Source of the DNA: JALZAI01 sp038212215
GTDB lineage: Bacteria; Actinomycetota; Actinomycetes; Mycobacteriales; Jatrophihabitantaceae
DNA length: 64,000 bases
Direction of reading: 5' to 3'
NCBI GenBank assembly: GCA_038212215.1
Contig: JBBQUT010000018.1
Location: 22,766 to 86,765, forward strand
Made by a program: the position numbers and the translations under genes
In this document: positions 8,255 through 16,183 of the stretch, piece by piece
How positions within the stretch are numbered: the stretch's first letter is position 1
Layout: every line of letters begins with the position of its first letter
The notes under the pieces: model-generated
Databases searched by the model: none
The model's input: the letters and a program-made list of their open reading frames with translations, nothing else
Told to the model about the DNA's origin: nothing

Positions 8255-10786
8255 CTAACCTTCGTCGTCCGGATCAGCGATGATCCAGGTGTCCTTCGCT
8301 CCGCCGCCGCGCGAGGAGTTCACGACCATGCTGCCTGCCGGCGCGACCCGGGTCAGCGCCAGGTCGGCGAGGTGCGCGTCACCTGCCTCGGTGCCGCTCG
8401 AATACACGAACGCCCGAAGGTCGACGTGGCGTGGTTCCAGCCGCCCGTCCAGGAGAGTGGGGTGCGTCGAGAGCGCGACCGTTTCCTGCGCGATCCAGTT
8501 GCGCGGGTCGGCCTCGATCTCGCGGCGCCGGGCGTCGAGCTCGTGCGCGCTCGCGTGCGGGCCGATGAGCACCCCGCCGCCGCCGTAGCCGTCAACGGGC
8601 TTGGTCACCAGCTCGTTCAGGCGATCGAGCACCGGACCGCGCTCGTCCGGCAGCGCGCAACGGTAAGTGGGTACGGGGGAAAGCAGCGGACGTTCGCCGA
8701 GGTAGTACCCGATGATGTCGGGGATCAGGCAGTACATCGACTTGTCGTCGGCCACGCCCGCGCCTGGGGCGTTGGCCAGCACCACGTTGCCCTCGACTGC
8801 ACTGGCGAGCAGGCGCGCGCCGATCGGCTCACCGGCGGCGGTGCGCAGCTCGGCGAGCTCGACACCCAGCCGCAGGTAGAGCACGTCCACCCGCCGGCCG
8901 CCGATGCGCACCTCACCGTCGCCGATGTCGATCTCGCCGGGTTGCGCGAGCAGCAACCCGGCCTCGTCGGCGATCATCCGGTGCTCATACCAAGCGGAGT
9001 TGTCGGCGCCGTCGGACAGCAGCGCCACCACGGCGCTCGAGCGGGTGGCGATGTCACGCAGCGTCTGGCCGATCAGCCCGAACACGGTGTCCGGATCGCG
9101 GATGGACAGCGCATCGGTCAGCTCGGGCAGGACCTTGTGCATCAGCCGGCGCATCCCGATCGCGTAGCCGACCCCGGACGGCACCCGGGCGTTGTCTTCG
9201 AGTACCCGCCAGCCGCCGTAGGCGTCGCGGACGAGATCGAAGCCGATGATCGGCGCGCGCATCACGTCCGGCGGCAGCGCCACCGCTTCCGGACGCCACC
9301 CGGGGCACGCCTGAACTGTGTTCAGGTCTAGCACCCGATCGGCGACGATGCGGGCGGAGCCGTAGATGTCGCGCAGGAACAGCTCGATCGCGCGTGCCCG
9401 TTGGGTAAGCCCGGCCGCCAACACCGCCCACTCGTGAGCGGCGACGATGCGCGGTACCAGATCGGCGGGCAGCGGGCGTTGTTTCCCGTCGACACCGAAG
9501 GTAAACCCGTCGCGGACCGAGACCGCGCGAGCCAGCGTGGTGCGCCTGGCGAGTTCGCGGGGCCCGAGGTCGTCGAGTAGGTGCAGCACCGCCCGGTAGC
9601 TCGGGAACGGCACGCCCGACAGCGCCACCGCCTCGTCCTGCGGCGAATCGGGGTAGTCCGCACTGAGCGCGGGCTGCGCCAGCGGCCGACGGTCGGTGCC
9701 GGCGGTCTCGGCGACGGCGAGCGCGACCACGTCGGCCAGCCGGCCGCGCTCGGCGTAGCGGGTGCGCTGGCGCTGGCTGGAGCTCCCTCGCGCCAACACG
9801 TTCGTGCTGAGCTCAACCACGTCATCCCAGTCGCCGGTTTCTTCGAGCTGGTCGCGGAGATTCTCGATCAGCTCACGGACGACGTCAGAGGCGGGCTTGG
9901 GCACCGGAGCCGGGCCGCCGTCGAGCAGTGCACCGGATAGCCCGCTGCGCGCGGCGCGCCACATCGCCGCCCGGTGCAGCGGTTCGCGGCGTACGGGCGA
10001 CGGCTGCCCGGCTCGGTCGGCGACGACGGCCGCGTCGACCATGGCCCGGAAAAGCCCGGCGATCAGCACCGCGTCGTCGACCAGCGGGCACGCGTCGCAC
10101 ACGCGCAGTTCCACCGTCGGGACGTGCGCGGACGGGCGCGCATCGAAATACGCCATCTTCGCGTCGGAGATCACGCCGGAGGCGATCAGATCCTCGACCA
10201 GCCGGTCGTATTGGGCGGCCGATTCGAGCTGACCGGTACTGCCCGCGCTCGGCCAGCGCTGCCACACCATCGTCCGGAAGCTGGCGTAGCCGGTGTCCTT
10301 GCCTTGCCAGTACGGCGAACTCGCCGACAGCGCTAGCAGTGTCGGCAGGTCGCCCGCGATGCGCTGCAGCACCCGCACCGCAGTGTCGCGGTCCTCGACG
10401 CCGACGTGCACCTGCAGTCCGCAGATCAGCTGGTCGTCGACGAGGAAGCGGTAATCCTGCTGCATACGACTGAACCGGCCCAGCGCAGTCAGCTCGAAGT
10501 CCTCGGCGAACGACACCGGGGCGGAACCGGTTGCGATGACGCCGACACCGTCATTCGCCGCCAAGTCGTTGACGAGGCCGCGCAGCCGGATGATCTCCGC
10601 GCGCAGATCGACGAGGGTCCCTACCACGCGGCTGTTGGTCTCGACGGTCGTGCGCTGCAATTCGACCGAGAAGTGTTCACGGGGCAATCCGCGCAGTAGC
10701 TGGGGTGCGCGGGCAGTGAGCCGGCCGGACTCGAGGTCGACGACGTGCAACTCTTCCTCGACGCCGAGCGTGCGCGCGTCCGCCAT
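8255..10786 (-). CDS. Carboxylate-amine ligase (GCS2/YbdK) fused to circularly permuted ATP-grasp
   Basis: An 843-residue, two-enzyme fusion. About residues 1-370 form a glutamate-cysteine ligase 2 domain (TLGVEEELHVVDLESG, then CGLQVHVGV and the Arg/Cys-rich VELRVCDACPLVDD). About residues 400-843 form a circularly permuted type 2 ATP-grasp (DUF404/DUF407 region: FLRDIYG, ARVPSGVGYA, VDVLYLRLG, NAPGAGVADDKS, KPVDGYGGGGV). Both halves make amide bonds from carboxylates with ATP. The ATG at 10786 starts exactly at the conserved GCS2 N-terminus; longer readings would overlap the divergent methyltransferase promoter. It is first in an operon with the amidotransferase and peptidase. The peptide product is unknown. 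Confidence 0.9.
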   Translation of the reverse strand: MADARTLGVEEELHVVDLESGRLTARAPQLLRGLPREHFSVELQRTTVETNSRVVGTLVDLRAEIIRLRGLVNDLAANDGVGVIATGSAPVSFAEDFELTALGRFSRMQQDYRFLVDDQLICGLQVHVGVEDRDTAVRVLQRIAGDLPTLLALSASSPYWQGKDTGYASFRTMVWQRWPSAGSTGQLESAAQYDRLVEDLIASGVISDAKMAYFDARPSAHVPTVELRVCDACPLVDDAVLIAGLFRAMVDAAVVADRAGQPSPVRREPLHRAAMWRAARSGLSGALLDGGPAPVPKPASDVVRELIENLRDQLEETGDWDDVVELSTNVLARGSSSQRQRTRYAERGRLADVVALAVAETAGTDRRPLAQPALSADYPDSPQDEAVALSGVPFPSYRAVLHLLDDLGPRELARRTTLARAVSVRDGFTFGVDGKQRPLPADLVPRIVAAHEWAVLAAGLTQRARAIELFLRDIYGSARIVADRVLDLNTVQACPGWRPEAVALPPDVMRAPIIGFDLVRDAYGGWRVLEDNARVPSGVGYAIGMRRLMHKVLPELTDALSIRDPDTVFGLIGQTLRDIATRSSAVVALLSDGADNSAWYEHRMIADEAGLLLAQPGEIDIGDGEVRIGGRRVDVLYLRLGVELAELRTAAGEPIGARLLASAVEGNVVLANAPGAGVADDKSMYCLIPDIIGYYLGERPLLSPVPTYRCALPDERGPVLDRLNELVTKPVDGYGGGGVLIGPHASAHELDARRREIEADPRNWIAQETVALSTHPTLLDGRLEPRHVDLRAFVYSSGTEAGDAHLADLALTRVAPAGSMVVNSSRGGGAKDTWIIADPDDEG

Positions 10787-10889
10787 CGTCTGAACGTAGG
10801 ACAGGCCGGTTTCAACCAGATGACAGGGGGCACCTGCCGGCCCTCGCGTACACGGCAGACTGAGGGTGCACCGACCAGAAAGGACACCG

Positions 10890-12008
10890 ATGACCCCGCG
10901 AGATCTCCCGCCGTTCCGAGCAGACCATGTGGGCAGCTTGCTGCGCCCCGCCCCACTGCTCGAAGCCCGCGCCGCGCATGCGAGCGGCGACCTCCCGGCC
11001 GCCGGCCTGCGCGCGATCGAGGACGATGCGATCCGTGCCGTCGTGCGCATGCAGGAGAACATCGGTCTGCAGAGCGCCACCGACGGCGAGTTGCGCCGCA
11101 CGTCCTGGCACATGGACTTCATCTATCAACTGCAGGGCATCAGCAAGACCGACGAGCAGATCGAGGTGCACTTCCGCAATGCGGCGGGTGACCTGGACTT
11201 CACGTCGGCCGCTCTGCGGGTGGACGGGAAGATCGACGTCGACGGCCCGATCTTCGGCGCGGACTTCGAGTTCCTGCAGTCGGTCGTAACGTCCGCGACA
11301 GCGAAGCTGACGATCCCGTCCCCGAGCATGGTGCACTACCGCGGCGGCGCCGCCGCGATTGATCCGTCGGTCTACGCCGACGAGGACGCATTCTGGGACG
11401 ACCTGTCCGCCGCGTACGCCAAGCAGGTGCACGAGATGGCAGCGCTCGGTTGCACCTACCTGCAGCTCGACGACACGAGCTTGGCCTACCTGAACGATCC
11501 GGCACAACGCGCGCAGCTCAGCGCGCAAGGGCGCGACGGCGAGCATCAGCACCAGCGCTATATCTCCCAGATCAACGCCGCGCTCGCAGGCCGGCCGGAC
11601 TCCTTGTCGGTGACCACGCACATGTGTCGCGGGAACTTCCGCTCGTCCTGGGCGGCCGAGGGCGGCTACGACTTCGTCGCCGAAGCGGTGTTCGGCCAGC
11701 TCGAAGTCGACGGGTTCTTCCTGGAGTACGACGACCTGCGTTCCGGCGATTTCGCCCCGCTGCGTTTCGTCCCAGCCGGCAAGCAGGTCGTGCTCGGCCT
11801 GGTGACCTCCAAATCGCCCGAACTGGAGTCGAAGGACGCGTTGAAGCGCCGCATCGACGACGCGGCCAAATATGTGCCGCTCGATCAGCTGTGCCTCTCT
11901 CCGCAATGCGGATTCTCATCCACTGTCGAGGGAAACGCGCTTACTCGCGAGCAGCAGATCGCCAAGCTGGAGCTGATAGTCGAGACCGCGCAGGAGGTGT
12001 GGGGCTAA
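10890..12008 (+). CDS. MetE-like zinc-dependent methyltransferase (cobalamin-independent methionine synthase, C-terminal-domain type)
   Basis: A 372-residue single-domain relative of the MetE catalytic half. It begins FRADHVGSLLRP, typical of the YxjG/YxjH-like group. Zinc ligands are expected at His and Cys of THMCRGNF (about residue 240) and Cys of PQCGFSS (about 345). Proteins of this type lack the MetE N-terminal half and often use simpler methyl donors; the substrate here is unknown. ATG 10890 is chosen because AAAGGA lies seven bases upstream; a GTG at 10866 is in frame but less good. It is divergent from the ligase/amidotransferase operon, with 103 bases between starts for both promoters. 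Confidence 0.9.
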   Translation: MTPRDLPPFRADHVGSLLRPAPLLEARAAHASGDLPAAGLRAIEDDAIRAVVRMQENIGLQSATDGELRRTSWHMDFIYQLQGISKTDEQIEVHFRNAAGDLDFTSAALRVDGKIDVDGPIFGADFEFLQSVVTSATAKLTIPSPSMVHYRGGAAAIDPSVYADEDAFWDDLSAAYAKQVHEMAALGCTYLQLDDTSLAYLNDPAQRAQLSAQGRDGEHQHQRYISQINAALAGRPDSLSVTTHMCRGNFRSSWAAEGGYDFVAEAVFGQLEVDGFFLEYDDLRSGDFAPLRFVPAGKQVVLGLVTSKSPELESKDALKRRIDDAAKYVPLDQLCLSPQCGFSSTVEGNALTREQQIAKLELIVETAQEVWG

Positions 12009-12043
12009 TCCGGGCTCCGCCGGCGCACTAGCCTCGGTCGGGT

Positions 12044-12149
12044 CCACCCGAACGAATGACGATCGCCACACCGAACGCCACACCGGCCACGCCTCCGGCG
12101 ACCTGCATCCACCCATCGCGCCAGAACCACCCGAACGAATGAAGATCGC
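12044..12149. repeat. 23-bp direct repeat pair in the gap after the MetE-like gene
   Basis: Two copies, 12044-12066 and 12127-12149, share 22 of 23 bases (CCACCCGAACGAATGA-GATCGC, one mismatch). They lie in the 185-base gap between the MetE-like gene and the end of the FetB-type gene. Between them on the minus strand is a hydrophobic reading frame without a convincing start. Function unknown. Confidence 0.6.
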
Positions 12150-12193
12150 TGGCCGGTGAAGTCGTTGCACAATCGGCCCGCGAACGCGGGGTC

Positions 12194-12940
12194 CTAGCCG
12201 TTTCGTTCGGTCGCAGGCAACGTGCTCGGCGCGCCGAGCAGGTAGGCAAGCAGGCACGCTGTGATCGACTCCGCGCACAGCAACCCGATCAGCACGACGA
12301 TCTGGAACCGGGCAGCCTGGACCGCGTTAGCCCCGCCGAGCAACGCGCCGACGAACGCGCCTGGCAGGGTCACCAGCCCGACCGTCCGGGTCTGATCGAG
12401 TGCCGGGACCAGCGCTTCGAAGACGGCGTCGCGCGCGATCGGACGCACCGCGTCGCGCATCCGCGCTCCGATCGACAGCCAGGCCTCGACCTCTTCGCGT
12501 CGCCGGTGCAGCCCTTCGCCAAGACGCCGTCCGGTCAGGGTCGCAGCAGTCATCGTGCCGCCCATCACGATGCCTGACACGGCGACCAGCGTCCGCACGT
12601 CGCGCGTCAAGGTCGGTAGCCCGACGATGACAGCGATGGCGACCCCCGCTCCCGCCGCGCAGGCGATCACCACGCGCTTGAGCGCCTGATCATGCCCGCG
12701 CAGCCGCCGCGCCGCCGTCCACGTCGCCACCGAGAACATCACTGCGACGACGGCGATAACCGTGACGGGAGCCGCGAACACTCCCCGTAGCGCCAACGCG
12801 ACGAGCGCGAGTTGCACCACTGCGCGCGCGGAAGCGACCAGCGTCGCGCGCCGCTGGGCGACCCCTGCCACAGTGAGCGCGACGAGCGCAAGCGCGAGCA
12901 GCACCACGAGCCCGATACCGAGTCTGACGTCTTCGCTCAC
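12194..12940 (-). CDS. fetB: FetB/UPF0014-type ABC permease (putative iron/metal exporter)
   Basis: A 248-residue integral membrane protein with about seven predicted helices. It matches the UPF0014 (YbbM/FetB) family, in particular the conserved stretch GIVMGGTMTAATLTGRRL (about residues 115-132) and LPGAFVGALLGGANAVQAARFQIVV-type motif near the C-terminus. In E. coli FetAB exports iron and protects against peroxide. No FetA ATPase is adjacent. The GTG at 12940 is the start: it is the terminal GTGA of the last unit of a 71-bp repeat array, so its initiation region is wholly supplied by that repeat. Confidence 0.85.
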   Translation of the reverse strand: MSEDVRLGIGLVVLLALALVALTVAGVAQRRATLVASARAVVQLALVALALRGVFAAPVTVIAVVAVMFSVATWTAARRLRGHDQALKRVVIACAAGAGVAIAVIVGLPTLTRDVRTLVAVSGIVMGGTMTAATLTGRRLGEGLHRRREEVEAWLSIGARMRDAVRPIARDAVFEALVPALDQTRTVGLVTLPGAFVGALLGGANAVQAARFQIVVLIGLLCAESITACLLAYLLGAPSTLPATERNG

Positions 12941-13369
12941 GGCCGAGCCTCGCTGCGCTCGTTCGCCCGGCACAGCCAGATCACATTGGTTCGCTCGCAA
13001 GCTTCGCTCACGGCCGAGCCTCGCTGCGCTCGTTCGCCCGGCACAGCCAGATCACATTGGTTCGCTCGCAAGCTTCGCTCACGGCCGAGCCTCGCTGCGC
13101 TCGTTCGGCCGGCACAGCCCGATCACATTGGTTCGCTCGCAAGCTTCGCTCACGGCCGAGCCTCGCTGCGCTCGTTCGCCCGGCACAGCCCGATCACATT
13201 GGTTCGCTCGCAAGCTTCGCTCACGGCCGAGCCTCGCTGCGCTCGTTCGGCCGGCACAGCCCGATCACATTGGTTCGCTCGCAAGCTTCGCTCACGACCG
13301 ACCCTCGCTGCGCTCGTTCGCCCGGCACAGCCCGATCACATTGGTTCGCTCGCAAGCTTCGCTCACGGC
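12931..13369 (-). repeat. 71-bp tandem repeat array, six copies plus a partial, made of overlapping micro-ORFs
   Basis: Units begin on the plus strand at 12931, 13002, 13073, 13144, 13215 and 13286, with a partial at 13357; the period is exactly 71 bases. On the minus strand each unit is a GTG-started 24-codon ORF (SEACERTNVI...NERSEAR then Pro or Ser) whose TGA overlaps the next unit's GTG as GTGA. Micro-ORF starts are 13366, 13295, 13224, 13153, 13082 and 13011; the last stop overlaps the FetB-type gene's GTG at 12940. Units differ by a few bases (CRA versus CRP, Gly versus Trp). Single or shortened copies occur at 41398-41472, 19477-19554 and 54924-54965. Confidence 0.9.
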
Positions 13370-13420
13370 ACCAACCTATGGTTCGGGTCGACCCGCCTCC
13401 GGCAGGCGCCCGCCGATCGA

Positions 13421-14587
13421 TCAGACGCCGAGATTCTCCGCGGCCATCCGGGTACCCGCGACGCGGTTGGTGATCTTTTGAAAGGCAACCTCCCGCGCGA
13501 AGTCCGGCGACCCGTGGTTGGGTTTCTCGTCCATGCTGAACGGCGAGAAGCCACAATCGTCAGTCGAGCCCAGCTGCTCTTTCGGGATGAAGTTGGACGC
13601 GCGGACGAGCGCATCCCGCACTTCCTCCGGGGACTCGATCCGCGGATTCAGTGGGTTGATGACGCCGACGAAGGCGACCTGCGCGACGCCGTTCGCATCA
13701 CGAAGATTCTTCCCGATCGATTCATACACCGGATCCTTGTCGCGCTCGCTGGCGAGCTGAATCAGGAAATACCCCGCATTGATCTTGAACATTTCCGGCA
13801 GCAGGTTGTTGTAAGGAACATCTGCGCTGTGCACAGAGTCGCGGTCACCGCCCGGGCAGGTGTGCACGCCGATATTCTTGCGTTCCTGCGGCGTGAACCG
13901 GTTCAGCACCTCATTGTTGAGCTCGATGAAATGCGGCAGCATGCCCGCGCCGGTCCAGGGGTTGCGCGGATCGGCGCGAGTGGCCAGCCGCCCCTCGGTG
14001 AAGTCCACTGACACCCGCACCGCGCCCGCGGCGAACGCCTTGCGAATGTCGCGCTCGGTCTCGTCGCAGAGATCCTTCTCGAACTGCTCGCGCGAATACC
14101 CCTCAACCTCGTCTTTGAGCGGGTAGAGCAGAGCCAGCATGGACGGCGCGATGACGGCCTGCTTCATCGGCTTCGTCGCGTAGGGCAGCGACTTTTTGAG
14201 CGTGTCCGCAGCGTAGAAGTTGTACTGGAATGGGCCCTTCACCAACTTCGGCAACTGCCGGCCGTGCCCGTCGGCGAAGATGGCGAAGAATTGGCCGCCA
14301 GGCGCAAGGCTCGGTGCCAAACCCCCTCCAGCGAGGGTGTCGGCGATCGGATAGGTGGCGAAACTCGACCAGCGTTGCTCACCGTCGGACACGCAGGGCG
14401 AGCCGGTCGCCTCCAAGCGCTGCACAGAATCTTTCGCGGCGTCGTCCTGCAGCGCCTCGAGTGCAGCCTTGTCGACGTTTCCGGAATCGAATTCGGCGTA
14501 CATCTCCTGCAGCTTCGCCGGACGCGGCAGCGATCCGACATTCTCGGTGGGAAGTCCGGTCTCGCCGGCCGGGTCATAGTCAGCCAT
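13421..14587 (-). CDS. Second MetE-like zinc-dependent methyltransferase
   Basis: A 388-residue cobalamin-independent methionine-synthase-like protein (MetE C-terminal fold). The N-terminus has TENVGSLPRP; zinc ligands are probably in GVHTCPGGD (His and Cys, about 235) and STDDCGFSP (Cys, about 345). It is not a close copy of the gene at 10890, so the two probably have different substrates. The start ATG is preceded by AAAGGGACACAA. It may be cotranscribed with the LLM oxidoreductase upstream (125-base gap). Homologues are often filed as 5-methyltetrahydropteroyltriglutamate-homocysteine methyltransferase, but true methionine synthase activity is unproven for this short form. Confidence 0.88.
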   Translation of the reverse strand: MADYDPAGETGLPTENVGSLPRPAKLQEMYAEFDSGNVDKAALEALQDDAAKDSVQRLEATGSPCVSDGEQRWSSFATYPIADTLAGGGLAPSLAPGGQFFAIFADGHGRQLPKLVKGPFQYNFYAADTLKKSLPYATKPMKQAVIAPSMLALLYPLKDEVEGYSREQFEKDLCDETERDIRKAFAAGAVRVSVDFTEGRLATRADPRNPWTGAGMLPHFIELNNEVLNRFTPQERKNIGVHTCPGGDRDSVHSADVPYNNLLPEMFKINAGYFLIQLASERDKDPVYESIGKNLRDANGVAQVAFVGVINPLNPRIESPEEVRDALVRASNFIPKEQLGSTDDCGFSPFSMDEKPNHGSPDFAREVAFQKITNRVAGTRMAAENLGV

Positions 14588-14712
14588 TTGTGTCCCTTTC
14601 GCGAATCGGCGTTGGCGCGGCGGATTGGCGCCTACTACCGGTCGATGCTGCTAGAAACTTGACTCTCGAAACGTAGTCCCACAGACGGACGAGAATCAAC
14701 GAACGTCGTCGA

Positions 14713-15585
14713 TTACAGGTCCACGATCGCGGGAATGACTTGCTCGCCGAGGATTTCCAACGGCGTGATTGACGCGACGTATGGAACGATGATCTGGGCG
14801 TGTTGGACGCCCAACTCGGCCAAGGCGCGAAGTTCATCGATCAGTTCGTCCACGCGCTCGCCGTTCGGGCCTGGATGCATCGGCATCATCACGGTCTTCT
14901 CGATCTCGGCGTAGTCGCGCCCGACGTCGTCACAGTGCCGTCGCAGTACGTCCAGCTTGTGCGGCAATTCGGCGCCGGGGAACAGATTGCAGGCCTGCGC
15001 GTACTGGGCAACGAGGCGCAACGTCTTCTTCTCCCCGCCGCCCCCGATCAGGATCGGGGGGTGCGGGCGCTGCATCGACTGCGGCGAGTTGAGCGTGCGC
15101 TCCAAGCGGTAGTGCTTACCCCGGTAGGCACTTTCGTCCTCGCTCCACATCTGCAGACAGATCTGCAGCGTCTCCTCCAGTCGCTCGAAGCGTTCCTTGG
15201 TTGGCGGGAACGGCAGACCGAGGCCACGCGATTCCTCGTCGTTCCACGCCGCGCCGATGCCGAGCATGGCACGTCCCTCAGACAGCACGTCCAACGTCGT
15301 CACGCACTTGGCCAGCAGGCCCGGCTCGCGGTAGACCGCCGCCGTCACCCAGGCCAGCAACTGCATTCGCGACGTGCGCGCGGCAAGGTAACCCAACGCG
15401 GTGTACGCCTCGAGCATCTCGTGCTCGCTCGGGCCGACCATGCTGATCTGCCAGACGTGGTCCATGACGCTCAGCCGCGCGAAACCCTGAGACTCTGCCA
15501 CCTCAGCGATTCGGGTCAGATCCGTTGCGAGCGCGCGCGGACCGTTCGGGTAGGTGAAATCTGCGAGGTGCAGGCCGAGCTTCAC
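14713..15585 (-). CDS. LLM class flavin-dependent oxidoreductase, probably F420-dependent
   Basis: A 290-residue luciferase-like TIM-barrel protein. It begins MKLGLHLADFTYP and carries the usual TGMV-like blocks: VMDHVWQ, LLAWVTAAVYREPGLLAKCVTTLDVLS, GIGAAWNDEES and PPILIGGGGEKKTLRLVAQYA. The wording is typical of the actinobacterial F420-dependent subgroup rather than FMN luciferases. The substrate is unknown. Confidence 0.9.
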   Translation of the reverse strand: MKLGLHLADFTYPNGPRALATDLTRIAEVAESQGFARLSVMDHVWQISMVGPSEHEMLEAYTALGYLAARTSRMQLLAWVTAAVYREPGLLAKCVTTLDVLSEGRAMLGIGAAWNDEESRGLGLPFPPTKERFERLEETLQICLQMWSEDESAYRGKHYRLERTLNSPQSMQRPHPPILIGGGGEKKTLRLVAQYAQACNLFPGAELPHKLDVLRRHCDDVGRDYAEIEKTVMMPMHPGPNGERVDELIDELRALAELGVQHAQIIVPYVASITPLEILGEQVIPAIVDL

Positions 15586-15676
15586 ATCATCCTCCGCCAG
15601 TCGCTTTCGGTTTCACGCTAGACCAGGACTCCGTCCCCATGCCGGCGCCGTGAGAGGTCGATGTGCGGGAGGGGCT

Positions 15677-16117
15677 CTAGTCGGCCAGCGCGGCGTCCAG
15701 CGTGATGTCCACCCCGGTGAGCGCCTTGCTCACCGGACAACCCGCCTTCGCAGCCTCTGCCGCCTTGACGAAGCCGTCGTTGTCCAGGCCGTCGACCTTG
15801 CCGCGCGCGGTGAGCTTGATGCCGATGAGGCGGAATCCGCCGGCCGGGTCCGGCCCGAGGGAGACATCAGCCTGGATGTCCAGCGATTGCGGTGTGCCGC
15901 CGGCCTCGGCGATCAGCGCGGAGAATTGCATTGCGTAGCAGGACGAGTGCGCAGCAGCGATCAGCTCCTCCGGGCTCGTCGTTCCGTCGGCGTTGTCGGC
16001 CGCACGCTTGGGGAAAGAGACCTCGTAGCTGCCGACACCGGAACTGGTCAGCTCGACCGTCCCCGAACCTTCCTGCAGGGTTCCGGTCCAAGCTGTCTTC
16101 GCGGTACGTGTGGGCAT
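15677..16117 (-). CDS. OsmC/Ohr family peroxiredoxin
   Basis: A 146-residue OsmC-fold thiol peroxidase likely to reduce organic hydroperoxides. The two redox cysteines are visible in HSSCYAMQ (about residue 60) and AKAGCPVSKAL (about 127), with the OsmC-type C-terminal helix. The SPEELIAAAHSSC motif fits the OsmC rather than the Ohr branch. It is monocistronic or last of a short transcript. Confidence 0.93.
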   Translation of the reverse strand: MPTRTAKTAWTGTLQEGSGTVELTSSGVGSYEVSFPKRAADNADGTTSPEELIAAAHSSCYAMQFSALIAEAGGTPQSLDIQADVSLGPDPAGGFRLIGIKLTARGKVDGLDNDGFVKAAEAAKAGCPVSKALTGVDITLDAALAD

Positions 16118-16183
16118 TACGTCTCCTCCGTGGTTGGTTGCGATCGACCGTAGTGGATCGTCGACGAGCAGCGAGCGCCGACG

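Noticed and set aside
10787..11122. Longer N-terminus for the ligase fusion
   Set aside because: The additional residues are Arg/Ser-rich and would overlap the divergent methyltransferase gene; the GCS2 domain begins right at the ATG at 10786.
12028..12249. Small hydrophobic minus-strand ORF between the repeats
   Set aside because: It overlaps the end of the FetB-type gene, has no ribosome site at a suitable start and its ends are formed by the direct repeats.
12931..13369. CRISPR array at the 71-bp repeats
   Set aside because: Copies are head to tail with no unique spacers and the period is constant; related single copies lie before unrelated genes. There are no cas genes.
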